Made by a program: the position numbers and the translations under genes
Source of the DNA: Adhaeretor mobilis
Lineage (GTDB): Bacteria > Planctomycetota > Planctomycetia > Pirellulales > Lacipirellulaceae
Direction of reading: 5' to 3'
NCBI RefSeq assembly: GCF_007741515.1
Contig: NZ_CP036263.1
Span: forward strand, 434,001-498,000
Length of the DNA: 64,000 nt
Part shown: piece by piece, positions 51,896-61,166 of the stretch
Layout of the letters: each line of letters opens with the position of its first letter
Position numbering within the stretch: the first letter of the stretch is position 1
The notes under the pieces: model-generated
What the model was told of the DNA's origin: nothing
The model's input: only the letters and a program-made list of their open reading frames with translations
Database searches by the model: none

Positions 51896-53041
51896 TCAGT
51901 GAACCTCCAGCATGCGTTCCAGGGCCACCAGAGACCAGCGAGCCGTCTCTTCATCGACCTCGATGGTATTGACCGGCGTGCCGGCGGCCAGGTTTTCCAG
52001 GGTCCAGCAGAGATGTGCTAGATCAATGCGATACATGGTTGCACACATGCAGACCACCGGCGAGAGGAAGTGAATCTCTTGCTCAGGGTGCTCTTGCTTG
52101 AGGCGATTCACTAGGTGCAGTTCTGTGCCGATGGCCCATTTGCTGCCTGGCTCGGCTGCCTCGACACATTCGATGATCTTGCCGGTGCTGCCGGACTCGT
52201 CGGCCAGCTCGAATACATCGCGAGGGCACTCTGGATGCACGAGAATCTTGATGCCCGGGTGCTGCTTGCGGAACATGGCCACATGTTCGGGCTTGAACAT
52301 CTGGTGCACGCTGCAGTGGCCCTTCCAGAGAATCACCTTGCTGGCTTCCAGCTGTTTTTCGGTATTTCCCCCCAGCTCCTCAGCAAACGGATCCCAAACG
52401 GGCATTTGTTCTTCGATAATGTCCATCCCTAGGGCCGTGTTGCGACCGAGGTGTTGGTCGGGGAAGAACATGACTCTGCTGCCGCGTTGGAAGGCCCACT
52501 CGAGCGCCGCTTTCGCGTTGCTACTGGTACACACGATTCCGCCGTGCTGGCCGACGAAGGCTTTCAAACTGGCGGCGGAGTTGATGTATGTGACGGGGAT
52601 GAGCTTTTCGGTATCGATTACCTCGGACAGCTCGTCCCAGGCGTCTTCAATCTGTTGGATGCCAGCCATGTCTGCCATCGAGCAGCCTGCGGCTAGGTCT
52701 GGTAGCATGACACGCACGCGTTGGCCATCTCGCTGGGCGATTTTTTCCGGGCGATTAGCCAGAATGTCGGCTGTTTCGGCCATGAAGTGAACGCCGCAGA
52801 AGGCAATCGCCCGGCAATCGCTACTGTCGGCAGCCAGCTTGCTGAGCTTGTAGCTATCGCCGGTCAAGTCTGTTTGAGCGATGACCTCGTCCTGCTGGTA
52901 GTGATGGCCGAGGATGAGCAGCTCGGGCCCCATTTGTTTGCGTACGGCCTCGATACGCTCAACCAGCTGGTCGTTTTCCAGCGACTTGTAGGGCTTTAGT
53001 TCGTGCTGGGGGGCAGCTTCGGCGAGGGCGGTCATCGGCAT
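51896..53041 (-). CDS. nadA: Quinolinate synthase
   Basis: 381 residues. It condenses iminoaspartate and dihydroxyacetone phosphate to quinolinate in NAD synthesis, using a [4Fe-4S] cluster. Seen: LILGHHYQQDEV near the N-terminus, AFCGVHFMAETA (first Cys ligand), TYINSAASLKAFVG and CTSSNA, HPECPRDV (second Cys ligand) and VVCMCATMYRIDL (third Cys region). The length and motif order are those of a normal NadA. No nadB or nadC is beside it. ATG at 53041 (a second ATG is six bases on). Confidence 0.96.
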   Translation of the reverse strand: MPMTALAEAAPQHELKPYKSLENDQLVERIEAVRKQMGPELLILGHHYQQDEVIAQTDLTGDSYKLSKLAADSSDCRAIAFCGVHFMAETADILANRPEKIAQRDGQRVRVMLPDLAAGCSMADMAGIQQIEDAWDELSEVIDTEKLIPVTYINSAASLKAFVGQHGGIVCTSSNAKAALEWAFQRGSRVMFFPDQHLGRNTALGMDIIEEQMPVWDPFAEELGGNTEKQLEASKVILWKGHCSVHQMFKPEHVAMFRKQHPGIKILVHPECPRDVFELADESGSTGKIIECVEAAEPGSKWAIGTELHLVNRLKQEHPEQEIHFLSPVVCMCATMYRIDLAHLCWTLENLAAGTPVNTIEVDEETARWSLVALERMLEVH

Positions 53042-53138
53042 TCAATAGTAGGATTGAAGTTGTCGGTTGGCTTCATTGTAGGAGAACGGGCAGCTCGGGG
53101 ACAGCTAGCAGACGCGCATGCCCTTGCAAAAGAGGCTT

Positions 53139-53216
53139 GTAGGGTACTGCCGAGTGGAACGAGGCATACCGAACCCTCGCTGATGGTATGCCTCGCTCCA
53201 CTCGGCAGTACCCTAC
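53139..53216. repeat. Compact family D palindrome
   Basis: Arms 53139-53170 and 53185-53216 match as reverse complements with one mismatch over 32 bases around a 14-base loop. It is the simple form of the element that carries an inner repeat at 9454-9603. Confidence 0.9.
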
Positions 53217-53303
53217 TCAGCTATGACAGCTAAGCCACGTGCTAGCACCGACTTTGCCGTTATGGGAAAGTTTGCCGGCCTGGGGAGCCGATACATAGGA
53301 AGT

Positions 53304-53711
53304 ATGAGTACTTCGCCCGCACCAACTGAGATCGCACCGAAAAGCCAGTTTTCGCAACTGCCGCCCTACACGCGCAGCTTGCTGAAAGTGAGTTTGCCGG
53401 TGCGCGTGCAGTTGACTGAAAAAAAAGAATCAGTCGGCGACGTGATAGCCATTGGTCCGGGAACGATTCTTTCGTTCACCAAAAAGTGCGACGAGCCGTT
53501 GGAACTGTTCGTCGACAATCAACTCATTGCCGTGGGTGAAGCGGTGAAGTTGGGCGAGAAGTTTGGGTTTCGCATTCACGAGATGACGCTTCCCAGCGAG
53601 CACTTTTACCTGGTGCAGCGACGGAAGGCGGCAGAGGAAGCGCAAGCGGCAACGGATGACGAAGCTGAGGAGAGTTCTGAAGGCGAGGACGCCAGCGATG
53701 CGGAGGAGTAA
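53304..53711 (+). CDS. FliN/SpoA-domain protein
   Basis: 135 residues from the ATG at 53304 (AGGA upstream); an in-frame start at 53223 would add 27 residues overlapping the repeat edge. The SpoA domain of flagellar switch/type III secretion C-ring proteins is clear: SLLKVSLPVRVQLTEKKESV, IGPGTILSFTKKCDEPLELF, VDNQLIAVGEAVKLGEKFGF and RIHEM. An acidic tail (ATDDEAEESSEGEDASDAEE) follows. No other flagellar or secretion gene is nearby. It ends 14 bases from the end of the convergent gene. Confidence 0.85.
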   Translation: MSTSPAPTEIAPKSQFSQLPPYTRSLLKVSLPVRVQLTEKKESVGDVIAIGPGTILSFTKKCDEPLELFVDNQLIAVGEAVKLGEKFGFRIHEMTLPSEHFYLVQRRKAAEEAQAATDDEAEESSEGEDASDAEE

Positions 53712-53725
53712 ATCTCTCCGTGGAC

Positions 53726-54562
53726 TCATTCCTTCTCGGCTTCACTACTGTCGGGTGAGGGCCACCAGCTACTTTCCCACAAGTTCCCGGTTTCAATAGT
53801 TAGCCGATCGCGTTTCTTGTCGATCGCTCGGTTGAGCTTCTGAGTGAGTTTTGGCCCGGTGAGTTCGCGTTCGACGTGACGGCGTAGCGCGTCGCCTAGT
53901 TCGTGAACGACGGGGCCTTTGGCGTTGCTCACGCGGCGTAGGTTAAGCTCCACGAGTTGCAGGCGCGCGTCGGAGACCTGGGGGTCGAGCGAAAAGCCGG
54001 GCTTCTTAGTATCCCCACTAGCGGTGAATCCAAGTTTGCAGTCGAGTTCCATTTTCACTTTCAAGTCGCCGACAATTTCTAAAGCAATCAGATGAACGCC
54101 GTAGTTGTAGACCTTTGCCCGGGCCCAGGCGTCGAGTGACGCGGCAACTTGCAAAGTGAACCCTACTCTGCCTGCTTCGAGCGAGCGGAGTCGCACGACT
54201 TTGACTCGCAAGTTCTTGTCTGGATCGACGAGTTTGATTTTGTAGTGTTTCCAAACGCCGTGATTGACTTCCTTCTTGCGGCGACGGAGCTTCGTCTTGA
54301 AGCCTTTTCCCTCCGTACGTAGCCCAACAGTGATGCCCTTCGTTTCGCCCCAGTCTTTTTGTTTGTCGTAGACCGGGGGGATTGCTTGGCGAATGAGGGT
54401 GCTGAAGTTCTCTGCGAGTGCCTGGTGCGCGGGATTGACGCTAGCAATTTCACTCGCCGTTGCGTTTGCCGCTCGTTCCGAGCCCAGCCGATGAGTTTCG
54501 CCCCGCGCAAGTCCAGAGCAACTGATTGCAAGAACAGCAACGATGAGTAAGCGTGTTAGCAT
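53726..54562 (-). CDS. Secreted protein of unknown function
   Basis: 278 residues with a signal peptide (about 1-21, MLTRLLIVAVLAISCSGLARG). The mature part has a basic segment near residue 90 (KTKLRRRKKEVNHGVWKHYK), then a lipid-binding-like alternation of strands (ALEIVGDLKVKMELDCKLGF) and a helical C-terminus with PKLTQKLNRAIDKKRDRLTI. No family recognised. ATG at 54562, followed downstream by the convergent FliN-like gene. Confidence 0.75.
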   Translation of the reverse strand: MLTRLLIVAVLAISCSGLARGETHRLGSERAANATASEIASVNPAHQALAENFSTLIRQAIPPVYDKQKDWGETKGITVGLRTEGKGFKTKLRRRKKEVNHGVWKHYKIKLVDPDKNLRVKVVRLRSLEAGRVGFTLQVAASLDAWARAKVYNYGVHLIALEIVGDLKVKMELDCKLGFTASGDTKKPGFSLDPQVSDARLQLVELNLRRVSNAKGPVVHELGDALRRHVERELTGPKLTQKLNRAIDKKRDRLTIETGNLWESSWWPSPDSSEAEKE

Positions 54563-54607
54563 TGGGAGCGTGTTGGCGGTTTTCCTGCGAGAGTGCTGAC
54601 GGACATC

Positions 54608-54677
54608 GTAATCCGAAGCGTGAGCGAGGGAGAAGCTCGATATCAGTTCCCCCTCCCTCGCTTACGCTTCGGGTTAC
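54608..54677. repeat. Palindromic repeat upstream of the 278-residue gene
   Basis: GTAATCCGAAGCGTGAGCGA (54608-54631) and its complement at 54654-54677 differ at two positions around a 22-base loop. It matches the style of the other dispersed palindromes; no second copy was found in the window. Confidence 0.8.
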
Positions 54678-54743
54678 CATTGAACCACGTTCAAGCAATT
54701 CTGTTTACTTGACTACGTAATCCTCTTCCACTTCGTTCCCCCC

Positions 54744-54790
54744 AAAAAAAAGAACCTGCCCCAGGCTCGAAAGCCCAAGACAGGTCCTCA
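54744..54790 (-). terminator. Terminator of the cysteine-rich gene
   Basis: On the minus strand GACCTGTCTTGGGC, TTTC and GAGCCTGGGGCAGGTTC fold into a long imperfect stem followed by eight T (complement of the A-run 54744-54751). It lies about 150 bases past the cysteine-rich gene. Confidence 0.8.
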
Positions 54791-54939
54791 GAGGGGGAAC
54801 CAAGTGATTCCTTATCTCGTCGAAGTTGTCCGTCGTAGTGTCGATCAGTTCGACGAGTCGTTAAACGTCTCTTATTGCTACCTGTTGATTCGTAGAGCAC
54901 TACGTTTCAACAGGATAGGAGTCTCTGCAAGACAAAGTC

Positions 54940-56070
54940 TTAGCGAACGAAGCTAGCGGAAACCACTTTGCGAGGTTGAGCGATCCGAGCATTTGGATCG
55001 GCAACTGGCGCGGGTGGAATCGGAGCAGCTTCGGTTGGCACGTTGACTTCAGCGGGCATCGACGAAGCTGCAGGAGCGCCAGCGGTGCATCCGCTAGAGC
55101 AGCCACAGCTAGGATCGGCACCACAGCAGCCACCGTTGCAACCACAGCTGGCTTCGCAACCGTTGCCGCAGCAACCGTTGTTGGCACAACCGCAGGAAGC
55201 TTCACAGCAGCAAGACTTTTTCTTGCCACCGAACAGCTTGCTTAGGAAGCAGCTACGCTTTTTCTTGCAGCAGCAGCTCGAAGCACAACCGCAAGAGGCT
55301 TCGCAGCATCCGCTGTCGCAGCAATTGTCGCTGCAACCGCAGGAAGCTTCGCAGCAACCGTTGTCACCGCAGCAGCCATCGCCACAGCAGTCGTCAGCAC
55401 AACCGCAGGAAGCTTCGCAGCAACCCTTGTCACGGCTGAACAACTTGCTCAAGCAGCAGGTACGCTTTTTCTTGCAGCAGCAGTTCGAAGCACAACCACA
55501 AGAGGCTTCGCAGCATCCGTCGTTGCAGCAATTGTCGCTGCAACCGCAGGAAGCTTCGCAGCAACCGTTGTCACCGCAGCAGCCATCGCCACAGCAGTCG
55601 TCAGCACAACCGCAGGAAGCTTCGCAGCAACCCTTGTCGCGACCGAACAGCTTGCCCAAGCAGCAGCCATCGTCAGCACATCCGCAGGAAGCTTCGCAGC
55701 AACCGTCGCCGCAGCAGCCATCGCCACAGCAGTCGTCGCCGCAGCAACCGTCGTTGGCGCAACCGCAGGAAGCTTCGCAGCATCCCTTGTCACGGCTGAA
55801 AAGCTTGCTTAGGAAGCAGCTTCTCTTCTTCTTGCAGCAGCAGTTTTGAGCTGCACAACCACATGATGCTTCGCAGCATCCATCTCCGCAGCAGCCGTCA
55901 TCACAGCCACAGCAGTCGTCAGCACATCCACAAGACTTCTCACAACAGCTCTGGGAGTCGCAAGCGTCGCAGCCGCAGCCACAACCGAGCATTTTGTCCA
56001 TCAAGCCGCCGTAGCTTTGGCTTGCTAGACAGATGCTCAACATCAGCGCTCCTAACAATTTCCCTTTCAT
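54940..56070 (-). CDS. Cysteine-rich tandem-repeat secreted protein
   Basis: 376 residues with a signal peptide ([21 protein letters not shown]). By hand count about 98 residues are Cys, roughly a quarter. The unit CCEASCGC occurs ten times, with two variants ([15 protein letters not shown]), separated by Asp/Gly/Asn spacers. Three copies are followed by CCCKKKR and a hydrophobic SKLF motif. A larger block ([13 protein letters not shown]..., [13 protein letters not shown]..., [17 protein letters not shown]) is repeated twice. The C-terminal 60 residues are Pro/Ala-rich without Cys. It is probably a heavily disulfide-linked or metal-binding wall protein. Not a family I recognise. Confidence 0.88.
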   Translation of the reverse strand: MKGKLLGALMLSICLASQSYGGLMDKMLGCGCGCDACDSQSCCEKSCGCADDCCGCDDGCCGDGCCEASCGCAAQNCCCKKKRSCFLSKLFSRDKGCCEASCGCANDGCCGDDCCGDGCCGDGCCEASCGCADDGCCLGKLFGRDKGCCEASCGCADDCCGDGCCGDNGCCEASCGCSDNCCNDGCCEASCGCASNCCCKKKRTCCLSKLFSRDKGCCEASCGCADDCCGDGCCGDNGCCEASCGCSDNCCDSGCCEASCGCASSCCCKKKRSCFLSKLFGGKKKSCCCEASCGCANNGCCGNGCEASCGCNGGCCGADPSCGCSSGCTAGAPAASSMPAEVNVPTEAAPIPPAPVADPNARIAQPRKVVSASFVR

Positions 56071-56837
56071 AGATCAACTTCTCCTGTAGTGGGGCTATTC
56101 GAGGTAGGTGTGTTGAAGTCGTCGACTTCGCTGGTGTGCTCCGCACTCTCGCAATGGAATTGTCGTTGTGACGGTAAGCGAGCGGCGTGGCGCCTTGTGG
56201 GTTGGCAGAGCTGGCGGGAGTCGGGCTACCGGGCGGGGCCGGCAACTTCAAACGGTATCTTGTTACGGCTGTCCCCGAGCGGAGTTTCGAAGCTGGTCGA
56301 GCCAATCCATGACTCGAAACTATCTGGGCCAGTTCTTCAAAACTCGTAACAAGAGGTGGGAGTTGCCCTTTTCCTATGTCACACCTCGCTTTGAACTAAC
56401 GGCGAGACACTAGGCAACAACCGGACTATCGGCCTTGTCAAATGGGGCGCTTGAGGAACCCGAAGCAATTTTCACCAAGTGGTTTAGCTCTACTATTAGG
56501 GTGACTTTGACGGTCCCGGGGTCGCTGCCTGCGGTGCTGGTTATGCCCCCGGTAGAGTTGGGCCGGTGAGTGGAAATTTGGCCGGACATCTGGTATTCTT
56601 TACCCAGGCTGCCGATTGCTGTGGTGGTTGTCCACGCTTTCCCGCAGTCCCCCGCCAAAGTCCACCGCAGTTACCACGGCCTCCCAGTCGTTAAGGCTTC
56701 CCACTGAGTCCCGCCGCTTTGCCCGACCGCAGGCGAACCACAGCTTGTTGTGCCGCTTGTCGGAGTGTTAACTACTACCGAGAAATCACACACGCCCCTC
56801 CCGCATTCCTCCCTCTTGCGAAGTAGAATTGCCCACC
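56071..56837. other. Long intergenic stretch with no supported gene
   Basis: 767 bases between the cysteine-rich gene and a PQQ-like gene, which are divergent. TCTTGTTACG (56261-56270) and CGTAACAAGA (56344-56353) form an inverted repeat. An open frame at 56410-56658 on the minus strand has a TTG start and no known feature, so it is not called. Promoters for both genes must lie here. Confidence 0.45.
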
Positions 56838-59126
56838 ATGCCCTCGCTTTCCTCCCGAAATGCTCGCATGAGCTCCATGCTGGCACTGGTTCTGCTCTTT
56901 GTCGGCCCCTCCACTTGCTACAGCGAAGTGGCACCTGGCGATTGGCCAACAGTTCGTGGCCCGCAGCAGAACCGCGTTTCCACAGCGACCAACTTGCCAG
57001 AGAAGTGGGACCCCGCGGGTGGTGAAGGCAGCAATTTGCTGTGGAAGCGCGATGACTTGGGTAGTCGTAGCACGCCAGTGGTTTTCGACGGCAAGCTGTA
57101 TACGCTCGTGCGAGACAAGCCCGGGACGAAGGACGAAGGCGAGAAAGTTGTTTGCGTCAATGCCGCTACGGGCGAGCCGATCTGGGAGCACCCATTTAGC
57201 GTCTATGCCGCCGACGTACCCGATACGCGCGTGGCATGGTCCTCGTGCGTGGTCGACCCGGAAACAGGCCGCGTCTACGCGATGGGCGTGGGCAATTATT
57301 TTTGTTGCCTAGAAGGCGACTCCGGCAAAGTCGTCTGGGATCGCAGCCTGCAGGAAGAGTTTGGCTTCCTAAACACATTTGGCGGCCGGACCAATTTGCC
57401 ATTAGTATTCGAAGATACCGTACTTGTGAGCGCCGTAATCATCGGCTGGGGCGATACGCCTGAGTTTGGCTCGCTCGCCAAGCCGGCCCATCGGTTTGTG
57501 TGCTTTGATAAAGCTACCGGAGAAGTTCGTTGGCTCAACGGCACGGGCATCTCCCCGTACGACACCACATACAGCACGCCTACCATTGCTGTGGTGGATG
57601 GTGTGCAGCAGCTAGTCTTCGGCTCTGGCGATGGCGGCGTTTGGGCGTTGCAACCGCGCACCGGCGTGCGACTGTGGAACTACCCCTTCTCCCGACGCGG
57701 GCTGGATGCGACCCCATTGGTGGACGGCAATACGGTCTATATGAGCCAAAACCAAGAGAATACCGTCGGCACGGCGATGGGCGCTGTGGTGGCGTTGGAC
57801 GCCACGTTACGTGGCGATCTCACCGGCAAAGAGCTGTGGAAGCAGTATCAGATTCAAGCCGGCAAGTGCTCGCCAGTGCTGATCGAAGATCAACTATGGG
57901 TAATTGACGATGGCGCGAAGTTACAGGCGTTCGATCCCAAAACGGGCAAGAAAATCGGCCCTAGAAAGAGCCTGGGTCGCGTACAGCGCAGTTCGCCATT
58001 AGTGGCCGATGGCAAAGTTTATATGTGCACCAACGGCGGACGTTGGTACGTGCTGAAGCCAGACGGCAAGCGTGTGAAGGTCATCGACAAGGTGCAACTC
58101 CCTGGGGCCGCCTCCAACGATGGTTCACCGATCGTGGCCCAAGGGCGGATTTATTTACCGACATCCGATGCGCTGTACTGTATCGGCACTGAAGAGAGCA
58201 GCGGCGAAGAAGCAAGCTATGGTGAAGCGCCGGAAACGGCACAGGAGAAGCCAATTGAAGATTCCACACCGGCAGTCGTGCAGGTGATTCCCTACGATGC
58301 ACTGCTCAGCCCGGGCGCAGGTCTGAATTACCAAGTACGGCTCTACAACGCCGCTGGGCAATTTCTTCAAGAAGCAACCGAGGGAGCGAAGCCGGAATTC
58401 TCGGTCTCTGGCAGCGGAAGTATCGACAGCCAGGGTAAGTATGTATCTGCGAAAGACGCCGCCCACGAAGCAGCGCTGGTGACTTGCAAGGTTGGCGCAG
58501 TCGAAGGCACCGCCCGGGTGCGCGTTGTGCCGCCGCTGCCCTGGACGTTTGATTTCGAGTCGGGCGACAACATGCCTATCTCATGGGTTGGAGGCCGAGT
58601 GCGTTACGTCCCTAAGAAAATTGACGGAGAGAGCGTTGCCTTCAAGCGGACCGTGCTGCCCACGCCGCGAGATCCGAACAACAAGCTCGGCACGCGCAGC
58701 GACATGTGGATGGGCCCGTCGGACTTGAGTAACTACACGATAGCTGCCGATGTTCGCTTCGAGGAAGTCAACAACCACATCGGCGATTTCGGCGTTTACA
58801 ACTGCGGGTACACTTTGACGGTTCGTTCATCCAACGATAAATTGCGACTCTATAGTTGGAGCCCGCACGATCATCGCTCCTTTGCGGAGGTGAACTTCGA
58901 GCCCAAGCCAGACGTATGGTATCGAATGAAGCTCAAAGTTGTGGCCGATGAAGAAACCGCAATAGTCCAAGGGAAAATTTGGCACCGTGATGAAGAAGAG
59001 CCTGCCGAGTGGACGGTGGAAATGACCGACGAGCGTCCCATCCGAGCGGGAAGCCCCGGCCTCTATGGCAACGCCCAAGAAGCACCGTTCTATGTGGACA
59101 ACCTGAGTGTGACACCCAACGAATAG
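56838..59126 (+). CDS. Secreted PQQ-like beta-propeller protein with C-terminal jelly-roll domain
   Basis: 762 residues from the ATG at 56838. A signal peptide ends near residue 29, then WPTVRGPQQNRVSTATNLPE opens the propeller. Repeated blades are seen as NAATGEPIWEH, DSGKVVWDRS, DKATGEVRWLNG, QPRTGVRLWNY, DPKTGKKIG. After about residue 470 the character changes to an Ig-like segment, and a final beta-rich domain (residues about 560-760, FDFESGDNMPISWVGGRVRY to FYVDNLSV) resembles DUF1080/LamG folds. It probably binds or processes extracytoplasmic glycans. It is followed by a second PQQ-like gene after 92 bases. Confidence 0.85.
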   Translation: MPSLSSRNARMSSMLALVLLFVGPSTCYSEVAPGDWPTVRGPQQNRVSTATNLPEKWDPAGGEGSNLLWKRDDLGSRSTPVVFDGKLYTLVRDKPGTKDEGEKVVCVNAATGEPIWEHPFSVYAADVPDTRVAWSSCVVDPETGRVYAMGVGNYFCCLEGDSGKVVWDRSLQEEFGFLNTFGGRTNLPLVFEDTVLVSAVIIGWGDTPEFGSLAKPAHRFVCFDKATGEVRWLNGTGISPYDTTYSTPTIAVVDGVQQLVFGSGDGGVWALQPRTGVRLWNYPFSRRGLDATPLVDGNTVYMSQNQENTVGTAMGAVVALDATLRGDLTGKELWKQYQIQAGKCSPVLIEDQLWVIDDGAKLQAFDPKTGKKIGPRKSLGRVQRSSPLVADGKVYMCTNGGRWYVLKPDGKRVKVIDKVQLPGAASNDGSPIVAQGRIYLPTSDALYCIGTEESSGEEASYGEAPETAQEKPIEDSTPAVVQVIPYDALLSPGAGLNYQVRLYNAAGQFLQEATEGAKPEFSVSGSGSIDSQGKYVSAKDAAHEAALVTCKVGAVEGTARVRVVPPLPWTFDFESGDNMPISWVGGRVRYVPKKIDGESVAFKRTVLPTPRDPNNKLGTRSDMWMGPSDLSNYTIAADVRFEEVNNHIGDFGVYNCGYTLTVRSSNDKLRLYSWSPHDHRSFAEVNFEPKPDVWYRMKLKVVADEETAIVQGKIWHRDEEEPAEWTVEMTDERPIRAGSPGLYGNAQEAPFYVDNLSVTPNE

Positions 59127-59218
59127 TCAATGAGCTGCAGGTGAACGCTGATAAACGCAAAGAATCAGTGTTCATTTGCGGCTAGTTCTTACCTAACTCA
59201 ATTAACCAAGATACTCGC

Positions 59219-61033
59219 ATGAATACACGTTCTAGGAAAATCGCAGCCCTGGTTATTGCCGCGGCGTTGGGCTGGGCAGCTAGTTTTGGTCTCGACTTTG
59301 CTGTGGCGAAGAACGTCGTTGCAGACGGGCCAGGCAAGACGGCGCAAGGCGACAAGTCTCAGCAGACCGGCGACAAGTCTCAGCAGACCGGCGATTGGTC
59401 GCAGTGGGGTGGTAGCTCCGCTCGCAATAACGTACCGGTCGCGTCGAACATTCCAACCGAGTGGGAAATTGGCGATTTTGATTACGAAACGGGCGAGTGG
59501 GACGACTCCAACGCACAGAACATCAAGTGGGTCGCCAAGTTGGGCTCACAATCCTATGGCAACGCGGTGGTCTCCGACGGTCGTATTTTCATCGGTACGA
59601 ACAACAGTGGCGGGCACTTGAAACGCTACCCCTCGAACGTCGACCTCGGCTGTTTGCTTTGCTTCGACTTGGAATCAGGCAGGTTCCTATGGCAACATAG
59701 TAGCGAGAAACTTCCCTCGGGCCGCGTCCACGATTGGCCGTTGCAGGGTATTTGCTCCGCTAGCTATGTCGAGGGAGATCGCCTGTGGTTTGTTACCAGC
59801 CGCGGCGAAGTTCGCTGCGTGGATACAGCCGGTTTCTACGACGATGAAAACGATGGACCGTTCACTGATGAGGAATCGATCATCAAGGAGAAGGGCCAGG
59901 AGTACAATCTCAAAGAAGAAGCCGACATCGTGTGGGTGTTCGACATGATGAAGGAACTGGGCATCTCGCAGCACAACATGTGCAGCTGCTCGGTGACTGC
60001 TGCCGGCGACGTGCTGTTCGTGAATACGAGCAACGGGGTGGATGTTGAACATAACTACATTCCCGCGCCCGAGGCGCCCAGCTTCTTCGCGATGGACAAG
60101 AAAACAGGCAAGGTGCTGTGGACAGACAACTCGCCTGGACTGAACATCTTGCACGGGCAATGGTCGTCTCCCACGTATGCAGAGATCGACGGCCAGGCGC
60201 AGGTGATTTTCGGCGGAGGCGACGGCTGGGTGTATAGCTTTGATCCGGCGGGCGATGGCGAAGGCAATGCGAAATTACTCTGGCGATTCGATGCCAACCC
60301 GAAGGAGTCCAAGTGGGAACTGATGGGCAAAGGCACTCGGAACAACATCATTGCCACGCCTGTGATTTACGACAACGTCGTCTACGTAGCCGTGGGACAA
60401 GACCCGGAGCACGGCGAAGGCGTCGGTCACTTGTGGTGTATCGACCCCACCAAGAGTGGCGATGTGAGCCCCGAGTTGGCGTACAACTCAGATGACCCCG
60501 ATCAAGTGATTCCGCACAAACGCGTGCAAGCGGTCGTCCCTGAAGAGGGGGACTTCGCCCGCCCCAATCCCAACAGTGCTGTGATTTGGCACTATGAGGG
60601 GCACGACAAGGACGGCGACGGCAAGCTTGGCTTTGACGAGACCATGCACCGTAGTTGCGGCACCGTGGCGATTAAGGACGACGTCCTCTACATCGCCGAC
60701 TTCAGTGGACTGTTCCATTGCCTGAATGCCAAGACGGGCGAGTTCAACTGGAACTTCGACATGCTCTCAGCCGCCTGGGGTTCGCCGTTGATTGTGGACG
60801 ACAAGGTATTCATCGGCGACGAAGATGGCGAGATTGCCGTGTTTAAGCACTCGGCCGATCCCACCGAAGCGATGAAACGCGAAGACCCTGACGACGAAGA
60901 GAGCGAACTGGTCCCCTACTTTGGTCAACCTTACATGGGTGCGACCGTGTACAGCACACCGATCGTCGCCCACGGGGTGCTGTACATCAGCAGCCAGTCG
61001 CATTTGTTTGCGATTCAGGCTGAGGAAAACTAA
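59219..61033 (+). CDS. Secreted PQQ-like beta-propeller protein
   Basis: 604 residues. A signal peptide (about 1-32) is followed by a short tandem repeat GDKSQQTGDKSQQTG and WSQWGGSSARNNVP, the standard start of this propeller family. Blade motifs include FDLESGRFLWQHS, MDKKTGKVLWTD, NAKTGEFNWNFD. An EF-hand-like DKDGDGKLGFDE near residue 462 suggests a Ca site. The C-terminal GVLYISSQSHLFAI closes the propeller. It is probably co-transcribed with the preceding PQQ-like gene. ATG at 59219; substrate or partner unknown. Confidence 0.86.
   Translation: MNTRSRKIAALVIAAALGWAASFGLDFAVAKNVVADGPGKTAQGDKSQQTGDKSQQTGDWSQWGGSSARNNVPVASNIPTEWEIGDFDYETGEWDDSNAQNIKWVAKLGSQSYGNAVVSDGRIFIGTNNSGGHLKRYPSNVDLGCLLCFDLESGRFLWQHSSEKLPSGRVHDWPLQGICSASYVEGDRLWFVTSRGEVRCVDTAGFYDDENDGPFTDEESIIKEKGQEYNLKEEADIVWVFDMMKELGISQHNMCSCSVTAAGDVLFVNTSNGVDVEHNYIPAPEAPSFFAMDKKTGKVLWTDNSPGLNILHGQWSSPTYAEIDGQAQVIFGGGDGWVYSFDPAGDGEGNAKLLWRFDANPKESKWELMGKGTRNNIIATPVIYDNVVYVAVGQDPEHGEGVGHLWCIDPTKSGDVSPELAYNSDDPDQVIPHKRVQAVVPEEGDFARPNPNSAVIWHYEGHDKDGDGKLGFDETMHRSCGTVAIKDDVLYIADFSGLFHCLNAKTGEFNWNFDMLSAAWGSPLIVDDKVFIGDEDGEIAVFKHSADPTEAMKREDPDDEESELVPYFGQPYMGATVYSTPIVAHGVLYISSQSHLFAIQAEEN
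59348..59389 (+). repeat. In-frame 21-base tandem duplication
   Basis: GGCGACAAGTCTCAGCAGAC plus one base occurs twice back to back (59348-59368, 59369-59389), adding seven residues to the linker after the signal peptide of the propeller protein. Confidence 0.9.
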
Positions 61034-61062
61034 CCACTGAGGCACGAAGTTAGATACTGAGT

Positions 61063-61133
61063 GTAGGGTGTGTGAGCGCAGCGAAACGCACCGATCATGC
61101 AATGGTGCGTTTCGCTGCGCTCACACACCCTAC
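61063..61133. repeat. Compact family B palindrome
   Basis: Arms 61063-61092 and 61104-61133 are perfect 30-base reverse complements around an 11-base loop. Together with 17899-17973 this gives the uninterrupted form of family B. It lies between the PQQ-like gene and the receiver gene. Confidence 0.93.
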
Positions 61134-61166
61134 GACTAGCCGTCGTTCCTAAGAGAAGTGCTAGAT

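Noticed and set aside
55043..55849. Long plus-strand open frame rich in Gln/Pro
   Set aside because: It is the antisense shadow of the cysteine-rich repeats; composition follows the opposite strand.
54940..56070. CRISPR-like regular DNA repeats
   Set aside because: Repeat units are in frame, of varying length, and encode the Cys-rich protein; spacers are not unique.
56410..56658. 82-codon minus-strand frame
   Set aside because: TTG start, no ribosome site, no recognisable motif.
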